NCBI RefSeq assembly: GCF_030012525.1 | Contig: NZ_CP124855.1 | Span: forward strand, 558,001 to 622,000 | Direction: 5' to 3' | DNA: 64,000 nucleotides | Origin: Chryseobacterium gotjawalense | Lineage (GTDB): Bacteria; Bacteroidota; Bacteroidia; Flavobacteriales; Weeksellaceae | In this document: in pieces, positions 1 to 8,828 of the stretch | How positions within the stretch are numbered: position 1 is the first letter of the stretch | Layout of the letters: each line of letters opens with the position of its first letter | Notes under the pieces: model-generated | Databases searched by the model: none | What the model was told of the DNA's origin: nothing | The model's input: only the letters and a program-made list of their open reading frames with translations | Program-made: the position numbers and the translations under genes

Positions 1-1
1 T

Positions 2-3000
2 GATATTCCGTTCTCCTCTCAAAGAATTCACGGGATTTCTACAAAGATGGCGACTGAGGAAGGTCGTGATTTGAATGAAGTTTTACTGGAATTTAAAGAA
101 GCTTTAAAGAAAGCAGAAGTCGTTATCGGACATAATATTATTTTCGATTATAATATTGTGGGTGCTGAGTTTTTCAGAAAAGAAATCGATAATAATTTAC
201 AGGAAATTCCGTCCGCAGACACCATGAAGTTGGGAACTGATTATTGTCAGTTAGGTGGCGGAAAAAGTGGAAGATATAAATCGCCAAAACTTACAGAATT
301 ATACGAAAAGCTGTACGATGAAAAATTTGATGAAGCGCACAATGCCGCAGCCGACGTAAATGCAACAGCGCAAGTGTTCTTTGAAATGATGCGGATTGGG
401 ATCATTCCGGCTGAAACTTTGAAACTCGAAAGTTCAGAATTACAGCATTATATTAATAATAATCCGGTTGCCATCCGACCATTTCCGATTGTTATCAGAA
501 GACAGGTTGCGGATTCGAAAAAGAAGAAAAAAACTACTTTTAATAATACGGATGAGATTGAAATCGGAAGTTATTTTAATTTCCACAATCACAGTATTTA
601 TTCGTCACTTCAGGCGTCATCGCATATTCATGAATTGATAAAAAGAGCACTGGATAATAATTTCCCCGCTGTTGGTATCGTTGATTTAGGGAATATGATG
701 GGCGCGTTTAAATTTATTTCTGAAGTTGAAAAAACCAATGGTAATATTAAAAAAACGTATCAGGACTATTTAGATAAAAAGCAAAAAGCGGAAGAAGATG
801 GAACTGTATTTACTGATGCGGAACCTCGGAAAAATCCTTTAATTCCAATTGTTGGATGTGAGTTTTATCTTTCAGACCGTCCGGATCAGAAGCAGTTTAC
901 CAAAGATGATCCCGACCGGCGAACGAATATGGTATTGTTGGCGAAAAACTTTAATGGTTATAAAAACCTGGCAAAACTCTCGAGTTTGGGTTATATCAAC
1001 GGTTTCTATTTTGGTGTTCCACGGATTTCTAAAAAGATGATTGCGGAATTGAAAGAAGATTTAATTGCGGTAACTGCCGGAACAATGGGAGATATTCCTA
1101 ATGCAATTTTAGAATTTGGTGAACAGAAAGGAGAGGAGATTTTTCAATGGTGGAAAAATACCTTTGGTGATGATTTTTATGTACAGCTTCAAAACCATGA
1201 AATTGAAGAAGAACATTATTTAAATGATGTTCTATTAACATTTGCGGAGAAATATGAAGTCAAAATTTTAGCTCAAAACGAAACCTTTTACACCGAAAAA
1301 TCAGAGGCACATATTCAGGATATTTTATACTGTATTAAAGATGGTGAAAAATTATCTTCGCCTGTTGGGAAAGGTTTTGGTAAGAGAAGAGGCTTGCCTT
1401 CTCATGAATTTTATATTAAACAAACAGAGGAAATCAAACAGAGTTTCCGGGAATTTCCAGATGCTTTCGAAGCTTATGATGAGTTGGTGGCCAAATTTGA
1501 ACCTTATACTTTAAAGCGCGACGTATTGCTTCCAGAATTTGATATTCCTGAAATATTTCTAAGTGACGAAGATAAGGTTGATGGCGGAAAAAGAGGAGAA
1601 AATGCTTATTTAAGACATTTAACCTATGAAGGTGCCGAAAAAAGATATGAAGAAATCACCGATGAAATAAGGGAAAGGCTGGATTTCGAATTAGAAGTTA
1701 TTGCGAAAACCGGTTATCCGGGATACTTTTTGATTGTACAGGATTTCTGTAATGAAGCCCGGAAAATGGGCGTTTGGGTTGGTCCGGGACGTGGTTCTGC
1801 TGCCGGTTCTGCGGTTGCATATTGCACCGGAATTACCAATGTGGATCCCATTAAATATGACTTGCTATTTGAGCGTTTTCTTAATCCTGAAAGGGTTTCG
1901 ATGCCCGATATCGATATCGATTTTGATGATGAAGGCCGTGATAAAATCATCAAATGGGTGGTTGAAAAATATGGTAAAAGTAATGTTGCCCAAATTATCA
2001 CTTATTCTGTTTTGGGAGGGAAATCTGCGATAAAAGATGCGGGAAGGGTTTTAGATCTGCCGATTTTTGAGACCAATAATATTGCGAAATTAATCCCGCC
2101 ATCACCGGGAATGAATATTGCAAAAGCATTTGCCAAATTTGAAAAACTCGCTCCAGAAGATAAAGCTTTGGCGCAGGAAATGAAAGATATTTTGGCGAAT
2201 CCAAAAGATGAACGTTACGAAGTTCTTTCTGCTGCCCAGAAAATGGAAGGTTGTATTCGAAATACCGGAATCCATGCCTGTGGAGTGATTATTACGCCGG
2301 AAGATATTACGAATTTGGTACCGATTACGATTGCGGCAAAAGATGCAGATATTTTGGTTTCGCAGTTTGATAACTCGGTGGCGGAAAGTGCCGGTTTGCT
2401 GAAAATGGACTTTTTGGGATTGCGGACTTTAACCATCATTAAACACGCCATTAAACTCATTAAAGAAAAACACGGGATTGACATTGATCCTGATACTATT
2501 CCTCTGGATGATGCGAAAACTTATCAGTTATTTAAAGAGGGAAGAACAGTTGGGATTTTCCAGTATGAAAGTCCGGGAATGCAAAAATATATGCGGGAAC
2601 TGAAACCGACGGAATTTGCAGATTTAATTGCCATGAATGCTTTGTACCGGCCGGGTCCAATCAAATATATCCCAACATTTATTAACAGGAAAAATGGCGT
2701 AGAAGAAACCGTGTATGATTTGGAAGAGACCAAAGAGTATCTGGAAGAAACCTACGGAATTACGGTTTATCAGGAACAGGTAATGTTGCTTTCTCAGAAA
2801 CTGGCCAATTTTACCAAAGGTGAAGCCGATACTTTGCGTAAAGCGATGGGGAAAAAACAAAGAGATGTTCTGGATAAAATGTACCCAAAATTTCTGGAAG
2901 GTGGAAAAATCAATAACCTCGATGAAACCAAACTCAATAAAATCTGGAAAGACTGGGAAGCCTTTGCTGAATATGCTTTCAACAAATCCCACTCTACCTG

Positions 3001-4486
3001 TTATGCTTTAATTGCCTATCAAACCGCTTATCTGAAAGCCAATTATCCGGCAGAGTATATGGCGAGTGTGATGTCGAATAATATTAACAATACCAAACAA
3101 ATCACTTTATTTATGGAGGATTGTAAAAGTATTGGTGTTGATGTTTTGGGTCCTGATGTGAATGAATCCCAATACGCTTTTGCCGTCAATGAGAAAGGCC
3201 AGATCCGGTTTGGACTGGGAGCGATTAAAGGGATTGGCGAAGGTCCGAGTGAAGCAATTGTTGCAGCGAGAAAAGAGGAACGGTATAAGAATATCTATGA
3301 TTTCTTTGAAAAAATCCCTTCTTCACAAATGAATAAAAGAGTCGCGGAAAGTCTGGTGATTGCCGGCGCTTTTGATGAAGTTGACCGCTATCACCGTGCC
3401 CAGTATTTCGACATCGATACTTCTGGAAAGACTAATATTGAAAGATTATTACGATATGGTTACAGTTTTCAGGACAGTAAAAATGAGATCGAAAATTCCC
3501 TGTTTGCAGATTTCGCCGATGAGGTAAAAATAGAACAGCCCAAAATAAATCCTGCACCAGAATGGCAAAACATGCATAAACTCAATAAAGAAAAAGAAAT
3601 TATCGGCTTCTATCTTTCTGCGCATCCTTTGGACGAGTATAAATATCAGTTCCAGTTTTTGCAGGGAGCTTTGAGCAAGAAAGAAATTTTAGAAGGTAAA
3701 AAAGATGAAACTTTAGAACTCGAAAAAGTGATCTTACCGATTGAAGTTTCAGAGATTGACGATTCAGACGACGATTTGGTAGATCTCTCTGCTGAAATCT
3801 TAGATGGTGAAGAGGATGCTTTGATTGAAGAGCCCACTAAAATAGTAGAGCCCCGGGGGAATTTTAATTTTTTAAATTTAGATGAAATTGAAAATTTTAA
3901 AAATACAGTTTTTGCCAATCAACCGGATTTATTTAATAATGATAAATTAAACTGGAAGGAAAAACAAGCTCTAAAAAACAATACGCCGGAGTATATGGTC
4001 GCCGGTTTGATAACAGAATACAGTATCCGCGATGGGAGAAACAGCGGTGAAAAAGTAGCTTTTCTGTTGTTGGAAGACTACAGTGGAAGTTATTCTTTCC
4101 GTTTAGGAGACCGGGATTATATGAAATTCAGAGACAAAATCGATGTCCAACGATTTATTATTTTTAAAATTAAATTTTCACAAGCAAATGATGGGCGGGT
4201 TTTCGTGAATGTTTCAGAGGTTATTGACCTTAAAGAAGCATTTGAAAAGTTTGCAAAGAAAATGACCGTTGTAGTTGATGTGAATGATTTGCGAAAAGAA
4301 GATATCGAATTTTTCAAAAATCAATTTGATGAGCATCAAGGCGAGCAAAAACTTAATTTCTTTATTAAAAATCCCGAAGATGAAAGTCAAATTGAACTCA
4401 TGAGCATGCAAACCATGATTCACGTTAATGGAGATTTACTCGAAGTATTTAATGAAACTCAAAAATATCAGATTTTTCTAAATTAG
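2..4486 (+). CDS. dnaE: DNA polymerase III subunit alpha with N-terminal exonuclease domain (5' partial)
   Basis: This is the catalytic subunit of the replicative polymerase, carrying its own proofreading domain. The 5' end is outside the window: the frame is open from base 2, and the first ATG (47) lies inside the exonuclease fold, so it is not the start. Domains in order: DnaQ-type 3'-5' exonuclease (Exo II HNIIFD at 131-148, Exo III HNAAADVNA near 337); PHP domain (FHNHSIYSS near 580-606); polymerase core with the GPGRGSAAGSA loop near 1784 and the catalytic acidic motif PDIDIDFD at 1904-1927; helix-hairpin-helix region; and a C-terminal OB-fold near 3995-4150. The frame has no interruptions. 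An exonuclease fused to DnaE is usual in Bacteroidota, whereas E. coli uses separate DnaE and DnaQ. Identification is certain; only the N-terminus is missing. Confidence 0.97.
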   Translation, partial: DIPFSSQRIHGISTKMATEEGRDLNEVLLEFKEALKKAEVVIGHNIIFDYNIVGAEFFRKEIDNNLQEIPSADTMKLGTDYCQLGGGKSGRYKSPKLTELYEKLYDEKFDEAHNAAADVNATAQVFFEMMRIGIIPAETLKLESSELQHYINNNPVAIRPFPIVIRRQVADSKKKKKTTFNNTDEIEIGSYFNFHNHSIYSSLQASSHIHELIKRALDNNFPAVGIVDLGNMMGAFKFISEVEKTNGNIKKTYQDYLDKKQKAEEDGTVFTDAEPRKNPLIPIVGCEFYLSDRPDQKQFTKDDPDRRTNMVLLAKNFNGYKNLAKLSSLGYINGFYFGVPRISKKMIAELKEDLIAVTAGTMGDIPNAILEFGEQKGEEIFQWWKNTFGDDFYVQLQNHEIEEEHYLNDVLLTFAEKYEVKILAQNETFYTEKSEAHIQDILYCIKDGEKLSSPVGKGFGKRRGLPSHEFYIKQTEEIKQSFREFPDAFEAYDELVAKFEPYTLKRDVLLPEFDIPEIFLSDEDKVDGGKRGENAYLRHLTYEGAEKRYEEITDEIRERLDFELEVIAKTGYPGYFLIVQDFCNEARKMGVWVGPGRGSAAGSAVAYCTGITNVDPIKYDLLFERFLNPERVSMPDIDIDFDDEGRDKIIKWVVEKYGKSNVAQIITYSVLGGKSAIKDAGRVLDLPIFETNNIAKLIPPSPGMNIAKAFAKFEKLAPEDKALAQEMKDILANPKDERYEVLSAAQKMEGCIRNTGIHACGVIITPEDITNLVPITIAAKDADILVSQFDNSVAESAGLLKMDFLGLRTLTIIKHAIKLIKEKHGIDIDPDTIPLDDAKTYQLFKEGRTVGIFQYESPGMQKYMRELKPTEFADLIAMNALYRPGPIKYIPTFINRKNGVEETVYDLEETKEYLEETYGITVYQEQVMLLSQKLANFTKGEADTLRKAMGKKQRDVLDKMYPKFLEGGKINNLDETKLNKIWKDWEAFAEYAFNKSHSTCYALIAYQTAYLKANYPAEYMASVMSNNINNTKQITLFMEDCKSIGVDVLGPDVNESQYAFAVNEKGQIRFGLGAIKGIGEGPSEAIVAARKEERYKNIYDFFEKIPSSQMNKRVAESLVIAGAFDEVDRYHRAQYFDIDTSGKTNIERLLRYGYSFQDSKNEIENSLFADFADEVKIEQPKINPAPEWQNMHKLNKEKEIIGFYLSAHPLDEYKYQFQFLQGALSKKEILEGKKDETLELEKVILPIEVSEIDDSDDDLVDLSAEILDGEEDALIEEPTKIVEPRGNFNFLNLDEIENFKNTVFANQPDLFNNDKLNWKEKQALKNNTPEYMVAGLITEYSIRDGRNSGEKVAFLLLEDYSGSYSFRLGDRDYMKFRDKIDVQRFIIFKIKFSQANDGRVFVNVSEVIDLKEAFEKFAKKMTVVVDVNDLRKEDIEFFKNQFDEHQGEQKLNFFIKNPEDESQIELMSMQTMIHVNGDLLEVFNETQKYQIFLN

Positions 4487-4744
4487 ATTAATTTTTTAAG
4501 TTCACACAATAATTCTTATTTTAAAATGAAATTATATTAGCTAAAAAACAATATAAATAGAAAATTAATCGTAAACAACATTTGTTTTTATCGACAGCTA
4601 ATATTGAGGTTTACACAAAGTGTGCTCGTTTTAATTTTTGTTTTGATAAATATAATACGGTTGCGTTATTAATAATCTCTATTACTTTGGTATTATTAGG
4701 TTTTAATCAAAATTAGTATTAATTTCGTATAAAACATAAATGCC

Positions 4745-5404
4745 ATGAAAAATAAAATAATTATTTACAATCTTCAAAGATTGTATTTGGAGTGTACGGA
4801 TTGTTTTCTAGACCGACACGGTATTACAAAAAGATATATTATCGAAGGTGTTGTAGATTTCGATCAGCTTGAAAAACACATCCTTGAAAAAGACTGTATC
4901 CTTATTATAAATACTTTAGGATTAGGCCTTACAGATGTTAATGAAAGTATTGATCACTTTCTTCAGTTAAACCCAACGCTTAAAATAATAATTCATTCTG
5001 CCAATGCTGAAGTTCGATCCATTAAAAAGTTTTTTGATAAAGGGATAAAATGTTATTTTGGTCGGGACACGAGTAGTACGGAATTTCTGGAGGGCATGTC
5101 TCAGGTGATTGACGGAAAAATTTTTGTAAGTGATGATGCAAAAAGTGCACTTTTAAATTTCATCTGCAATATTGATGAAGAAGACGAAAAAAAGCACAAC
5201 TTAGCCGAAGAACTTACTGCCAGAGAAAAAGATGTTCTGATTTTAATATGTGAAGGGTTGCGCTCTAAAGAAATTGCAGAAAAACTATTCATCAGTGCCC
5301 ATACGGTAGAGTCACACCGAAGAAATATGATGCTTAAGTTCAACCTCAACAGTTCTTCTAAATTAATGAAATTTGCCTTAGAGAATAAATTGGTTGTTTT
5401 TTAA
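4745..5404 (+). CDS. LuxR-family transcriptional regulator with degenerate receiver domain (CsgD-like)
   Basis: A 219-residue regulator with a receiver-like N-terminal half (about 1-135) and a C-terminal LuxR helix-turn-helix (about 155-219; LTAREKDVLILICEG, then SKEIAEKLFISAHTVESHR). The receiver has lost its chemistry: the phospho-acceptor aspartate is replaced by Asn56 (ILIIN), the N-terminal acidic pair is absent, and the conserved lysine is Arg107 (YFGRD). It therefore probably does not work by ordinary phosphorylation. It converges on the curli operon, whose last gene ends 92 bp away. E. coli CsgD, the curli master regulator, is also a roughly 216-residue LuxR protein with a non-canonical receiver. 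A curli-regulatory role is an inference from length, architecture and position. An atypical -7 (TAATTTCG, 4720-4727) precedes it. Confidence 0.85.
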   Translation: MKNKIIIYNLQRLYLECTDCFLDRHGITKRYIIEGVVDFDQLEKHILEKDCILIINTLGLGLTDVNESIDHFLQLNPTLKIIIHSANAEVRSIKKFFDKGIKCYFGRDTSSTEFLEGMSQVIDGKIFVSDDAKSALLNFICNIDEEDEKKHNLAEELTAREKDVLILICEGLRSKEIAEKLFISAHTVESHRRNMMLKFNLNSSSKLMKFALENKLVVF

Positions 5405-5425
5405 TTACAAATATTAGAATGGAAA

Positions 5426-5448
5426 AAGCAGATCTTATGGATCTGCTT
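5426..5448 (-). terminator. Rho-independent terminator downstream of the curli operon
   Basis: Perfect 9-bp stem (AAGCAGATC / GATCTGCTT) with loop TTATG. Read on the minus strand it is followed by a T run, so it best suits the curli operon, whose last stop codon is at 5496. The plus-strand side has a poor T run but may still help end the LuxR gene. Confidence 0.7.
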
Positions 5449-5495
5449 CTTACTTTAAAAAATTAAGGATGAGTTCATGAATTTGTTTTAAAATC

Positions 5496-7007
5496 TTACT
5501 CCCAGTCAGGCATTTCTGCAGTGCTGAATAATAATGTTCGGGACGATCCATTATTCAGTAGATTCAGTGGCATTTTATAGATACTTTTTTCAGAGATCCC
5601 ATCATTAGAAGTGTTCATAAAAATAATTTCAGCATCATTAGGTGAAAATCTAGGATCTAAATCATTTGAGCCAACAGGTTTTTCACTTGAAAGAGAAATA
5701 TCCGTTAAAACACTGGTTGTCAAATTATAAAGGAAAATATGTGAATCCAGTTGTCTGTGATTTGGATTTTCGTATCCAGAGATATCTCTTGTGAAAATAA
5801 GTTTATCACCGGCAATAGAGAAATTCAGTCCCCCCGCGGCACCTGTCTGTCCGGTTAGAACGGTCTGCAGAATATTTCCCAATGGATCGATAATGAAAAT
5901 TTTGGCATTGTAGCCATTGATATCATTTGTCTTTAAAGCTATTTTTGATCCGTCAATACTCCAATCGCATTCGGTAATAAAATTTCCATCTGTTGTGGTA
6001 TAAACTAAAGTTAATCCGCTACCGTCTTTATTAATTTTATACAGTTTATTAAAACTTGGATACAGCAGTTCACTTCCGTTGGTACTCCAACTGAAATCTA
6101 AATCTTCATAATTATATCCTAATACCGGTTGAGTAGTAGTTACCTGTTTCAAATTAGAACCATCTTTTTTGGCGGTAAAAATTTGGGTGGTTCCGGCAAC
6201 AGTTCGCAGGAATGCAACTAAGCCAGCATCATTATTCAACTTAGGCCTCCAGCTGTTCACAGAATTTGGAGTAAACTGAAAATTCTGACCAGCTTCATTA
6301 CTGGAAACTATATAATAATTAGAACCTGCTTTTTTCACGTAATGAAATCTATTGTTCGGGGTATCTGAAACTTTAAATTGTTGAATTGCACTATAAACTG
6401 GAGTATTCACGGTATCATCTGCCACGACTTGCCAGAAATAAGTAACTCCAAAAATTAAATTATCTAAAACATAATTTTTAACTTTAATATTTTCTTTTTC
6501 AAAAACGATATTGTTTAAACTGTTTTTTACAATAATTTTAAATTTTAACTTTAATGAATCCCCGGGATCAGGATCAGTGCAGCTCCAGGTAAGGTTTACC
6601 GATGTAGGTTGATCCACTGACTGATCCGCTGGAGTTAATAAAATTGGGACTGAAGGTGGCGAGTTTAAAGAATTATCATCTGACATTTCAAAAACTACAC
6701 TTATCCCATCTTGTGTTTTTACGTTCACTCCTTGAAATGTAGATAAATAACCGGTGAGTTCTGCTTTTAAAGAATAATCTCCTAACGGGACATTGTCTAA
6801 TATAAATGTGCCGTCTGTTTTAGTAAAAACAGTTTGAGTAGTCGGAGACGTATATATTTTCACATTAGCCAGCGGAGTATTGGTTCCTTTTTTAACTACT
6901 TTTCCCGTTATTATGCCTGTTGATACTTTCCCTACTAATTCTTCTCTACAGGAAACGCAGAAAAGAAAAAGGAGAGATCCTAATAAAGAATATAAGAGCG
7001 TTTTCAT
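5496..7007 (-). CDS. Curli-locus lipoprotein: carboxypeptidase-like, FnIII-like and TolB-like propeller domains
   Basis: Last gene of the curli operon, 503 residues. The signal peptide ends in a lipobox (CVSC, Cys20), predicting an outer-membrane or surface lipoprotein. Residues about 30-110 form a carboxypeptidase-regulatory-like beta-sandwich (GKVVKKGTNTPLANVKIY, TDGTFILDNVPLGDYSL). Residues about 115-210 resemble a fibronectin type III domain (TYFWQVVADD). Residues about 215-503 contain repeated PD40/TolB-like propeller blades (FSWSTNGSELLYPS, CDWSIDGSKIAL, PRFSPNDAEIIFMN). Its ATG overlaps the csgG stop by 4 nt (ATGA), implying translational coupling. Enterobacterial csg operons have no counterpart. 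Binding to peptidoglycan, secreted curlin or the CsgG pore is a guess; no catalytic motif is visible. Confidence 0.85.
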   Translation of the reverse strand: MKTLLYSLLGSLLFLFCVSCREELVGKVSTGIITGKVVKKGTNTPLANVKIYTSPTTQTVFTKTDGTFILDNVPLGDYSLKAELTGYLSTFQGVNVKTQDGISVVFEMSDDNSLNSPPSVPILLTPADQSVDQPTSVNLTWSCTDPDPGDSLKLKFKIIVKNSLNNIVFEKENIKVKNYVLDNLIFGVTYFWQVVADDTVNTPVYSAIQQFKVSDTPNNRFHYVKKAGSNYYIVSSNEAGQNFQFTPNSVNSWRPKLNNDAGLVAFLRTVAGTTQIFTAKKDGSNLKQVTTTQPVLGYNYEDLDFSWSTNGSELLYPSFNKLYKINKDGSGLTLVYTTTDGNFITECDWSIDGSKIALKTNDINGYNAKIFIIDPLGNILQTVLTGQTGAAGGLNFSIAGDKLIFTRDISGYENPNHRQLDSHIFLYNLTTSVLTDISLSSEKPVGSNDLDPRFSPNDAEIIFMNTSNDGISEKSIYKMPLNLLNNGSSRTLLFSTAEMPDWE

Positions 7008-8404
7008 GGTTTTATTTTTTTTGTATTGAGTTTCTTAGCCTGATCAAAATAAAAATTAATTCCAACACCGATATGGAAGGCCTGATCTTTTCGTTTACCA
7101 TTGATAAACTCATCCCAAGTATCATCAAATCCCATATCGTATTGAGCGTTGAGCCTAAAAGCGAGATTGTTTCCCAGCAAATACTCTAGGCCACCACCAA
7201 ATTGATATTTTAAGAAATTCTTGCCATTAAACATCGATCCAAGACCTGCATAGGCATAAGGGGAAAAGCTAAACTTTGGCAGTAGAAGATATTCAAGATT
7301 GAGATCAGTGTACATAAAATTATTTTTTACGATTCCCTTATTTTCTAACTTTTCAAAACCGACGCTCACTTCGGCATTCACATGATCATTAAAAAAATAT
7401 TTGAATCCCGCTTTTCCGCCTATATTCATTTTAGCATCGGTATAATCACCTTTGATAATATCACCATTGGCCAATAGCAATACGGATGCCCGCGACCTTT
7501 CTTTATCAGAAAACTTATTACCGACTAACTGATGTGTGTTTTGTTCTTTTTCTGTATGATATTTTTGAAGAAGATCTTTTAATTCTTTTTCATGAACCTT
7601 TTCTATTCGAAACGTTCCGTCTTCAACACTTTCTAAAATTAAAGTATAAACCGCTTTCTCTATAGCCTGAGTAACCGCTAAACTTACAGGCTCATTTTGG
7701 GTAAAGCCCATTTCAGCCTCTAGAATTCGGTCTGTGTCAATATACCGGAAAAAGCTTCCGTTGACCGTAGTCGATAGAATGTTTTTGGAAGTATAAATAG
7801 TCTTAAGTATTTCACCCGTCATGCTCGAGACCACGCGCAGATAAACCGTCACGCGGTCTTGCCGGTACTGAGTTCCGCCACCGACTCCAAAATAACGCGC
7901 ACCCATTCCACCCGTCATTACATTGGTATCATAGGAAACTATTCCTCCTTCTAAGAGGATTCCAGCGTAGAGTAGTGGTGGCAGTTGGTCGCTGATAATC
8001 GTTTTTCCGTCGGTTGCCACTTCATATTCTTTTCTGGTAGATCTGATAATTTGTCGTTCATTTAAAAGATTTCCGATATTTTCTCTTTCAATGGGACGGA
8101 ACCATTTAGAATCCTCTAAAGCTTTCAGTAAAATAGAAGTGGTTCCTTGTGGAATAGCGGTGCTCCAATTGCTGCCGTTTTCTGCCATTTTGTATTGACC
8201 GGTTTGGTCTTTGAATTTATAGACTCCAATGACAATTTTTTCTTCCGGTGCAGGTAATTCTTTGAGCTGTTTGGTATAGGGAGTCATCTCTCCCAATGTA
8301 GATTTATCTCCTTCGGCGGGCAGATTCATCATTGTACCACAGCTGTTTATTACGCCTAGCAAGAAGAGCAGGAGTAAAATTTTGATTGTTAATAAAGTTT
8401 TCAT
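7004..8404 (-). CDS. csgG: Curli secretion channel CsgG with C-terminal beta-barrel extension
   Basis: CsgG forms the outer-membrane channel through which curlin subunits are exported. The 466-residue protein has a lipoprotein signal (NSCGT, Cys22). The CsgG domain covers about residues 30-290, with family features such as IVIGVYKFKDQTGQY, WFRPIERENIGNLLNERQII and RVTVYLRVVSSMTGEI. E. coli CsgG has about 277 residues. The extra C-terminal 170 or so (about 305-466) alternate hydrophobic and polar residues like an outer-membrane beta-barrel (YAGLGSMF, YQFGGGLEYLLGNNLAFRL, GVGINFYF ending). It starts 11 nt after csgF and overlaps the following lipoprotein gene by 4 nt. The core identification is firm; the extension's function is unknown. 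Confidence 0.93.
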   Translation of the reverse strand: MKTLLTIKILLLLFLLGVINSCGTMMNLPAEGDKSTLGEMTPYTKQLKELPAPEEKIVIGVYKFKDQTGQYKMAENGSNWSTAIPQGTTSILLKALEDSKWFRPIERENIGNLLNERQIIRSTRKEYEVATDGKTIISDQLPPLLYAGILLEGGIVSYDTNVMTGGMGARYFGVGGGTQYRQDRVTVYLRVVSSMTGEILKTIYTSKNILSTTVNGSFFRYIDTDRILEAEMGFTQNEPVSLAVTQAIEKAVYTLILESVEDGTFRIEKVHEKELKDLLQKYHTEKEQNTHQLVGNKFSDKERSRASVLLLANGDIIKGDYTDAKMNIGGKAGFKYFFNDHVNAEVSVGFEKLENKGIVKNNFMYTDLNLEYLLLPKFSFSPYAYAGLGSMFNGKNFLKYQFGGGLEYLLGNNLAFRLNAQYDMGFDDTWDEFINGKRKDQAFHIGVGINFYFDQAKKLNTKKIKP

Positions 8405-8415
8405 GATATTAATTC

Positions 8416-8811
8416 TTAGTTCGGGATTATGATCTCTGACTGCTCACCTGTTGATGTATTTAAAATTCTTACTATTAATCCTTTATCAGACTGTGTAACT
8501 TGTATGTACATTGAACCGAAAGTATAATTTCCCGGTTTTAGATTTCCATCTCCGAATTGATTTCCGAAGAGTTTTTGAGACAGTTGACTCAATAACTGCC
8601 GATTGAGACTTTCAGTGAAACTATCAAGCGAGCTCAGTGAATTAAAAGCTGAAGTATCACCTTTGAATTGATTTTGGGAAGAAGCTGAACTTAAAAGCCA
8701 TTGGTAATTAAAAGTGTCGCCACCAAAAGCCGGATTGACTGGTTTGTAAACAAATTGTTGGGCACCCACAAAACTCAATCCTAAAACGAAATATAAAATA
8801 AGTGTTTTCAT
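8416..8811 (-). CDS. csgF: Curli assembly protein CsgF
   Basis: A 131-residue secreted protein with a signal peptide ending near GAQ. CsgF caps and constricts the CsgG pore and couples the nucleator to the cell surface. The mature N-terminus (FVYKPVNPAFGGDTFNYQWL, then LSSASSQN) matches the conserved N-terminal CsgG-binding segment of CsgF (NPxFGG...LLxSA). The C-terminus (TGEQSEIIIPN) is also family-like. It lies between csgE (17 nt) and csgG (11 nt) in one transcription unit, in the usual E-F-G order. Length is close to E. coli CsgF (138 residues). Confidence 0.93.
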   Translation of the reverse strand: MKTLILYFVLGLSFVGAQQFVYKPVNPAFGGDTFNYQWLLSSASSQNQFKGDTSAFNSLSSLDSFTESLNRQLLSQLSQKLFGNQFGDGNLKPGNYTFGSMYIQVTQSDKGLIVRILNTSTGEQSEIIIPN

Positions 8812-8828
8812 TGCATTGTTTTTTTTAA

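Noticed and set aside
1714-2484. Long minus-strand frames opposite dnaE
   Set aside because: They are shadows of a highly conserved coding region and show no domain, signal or promoter of their own.
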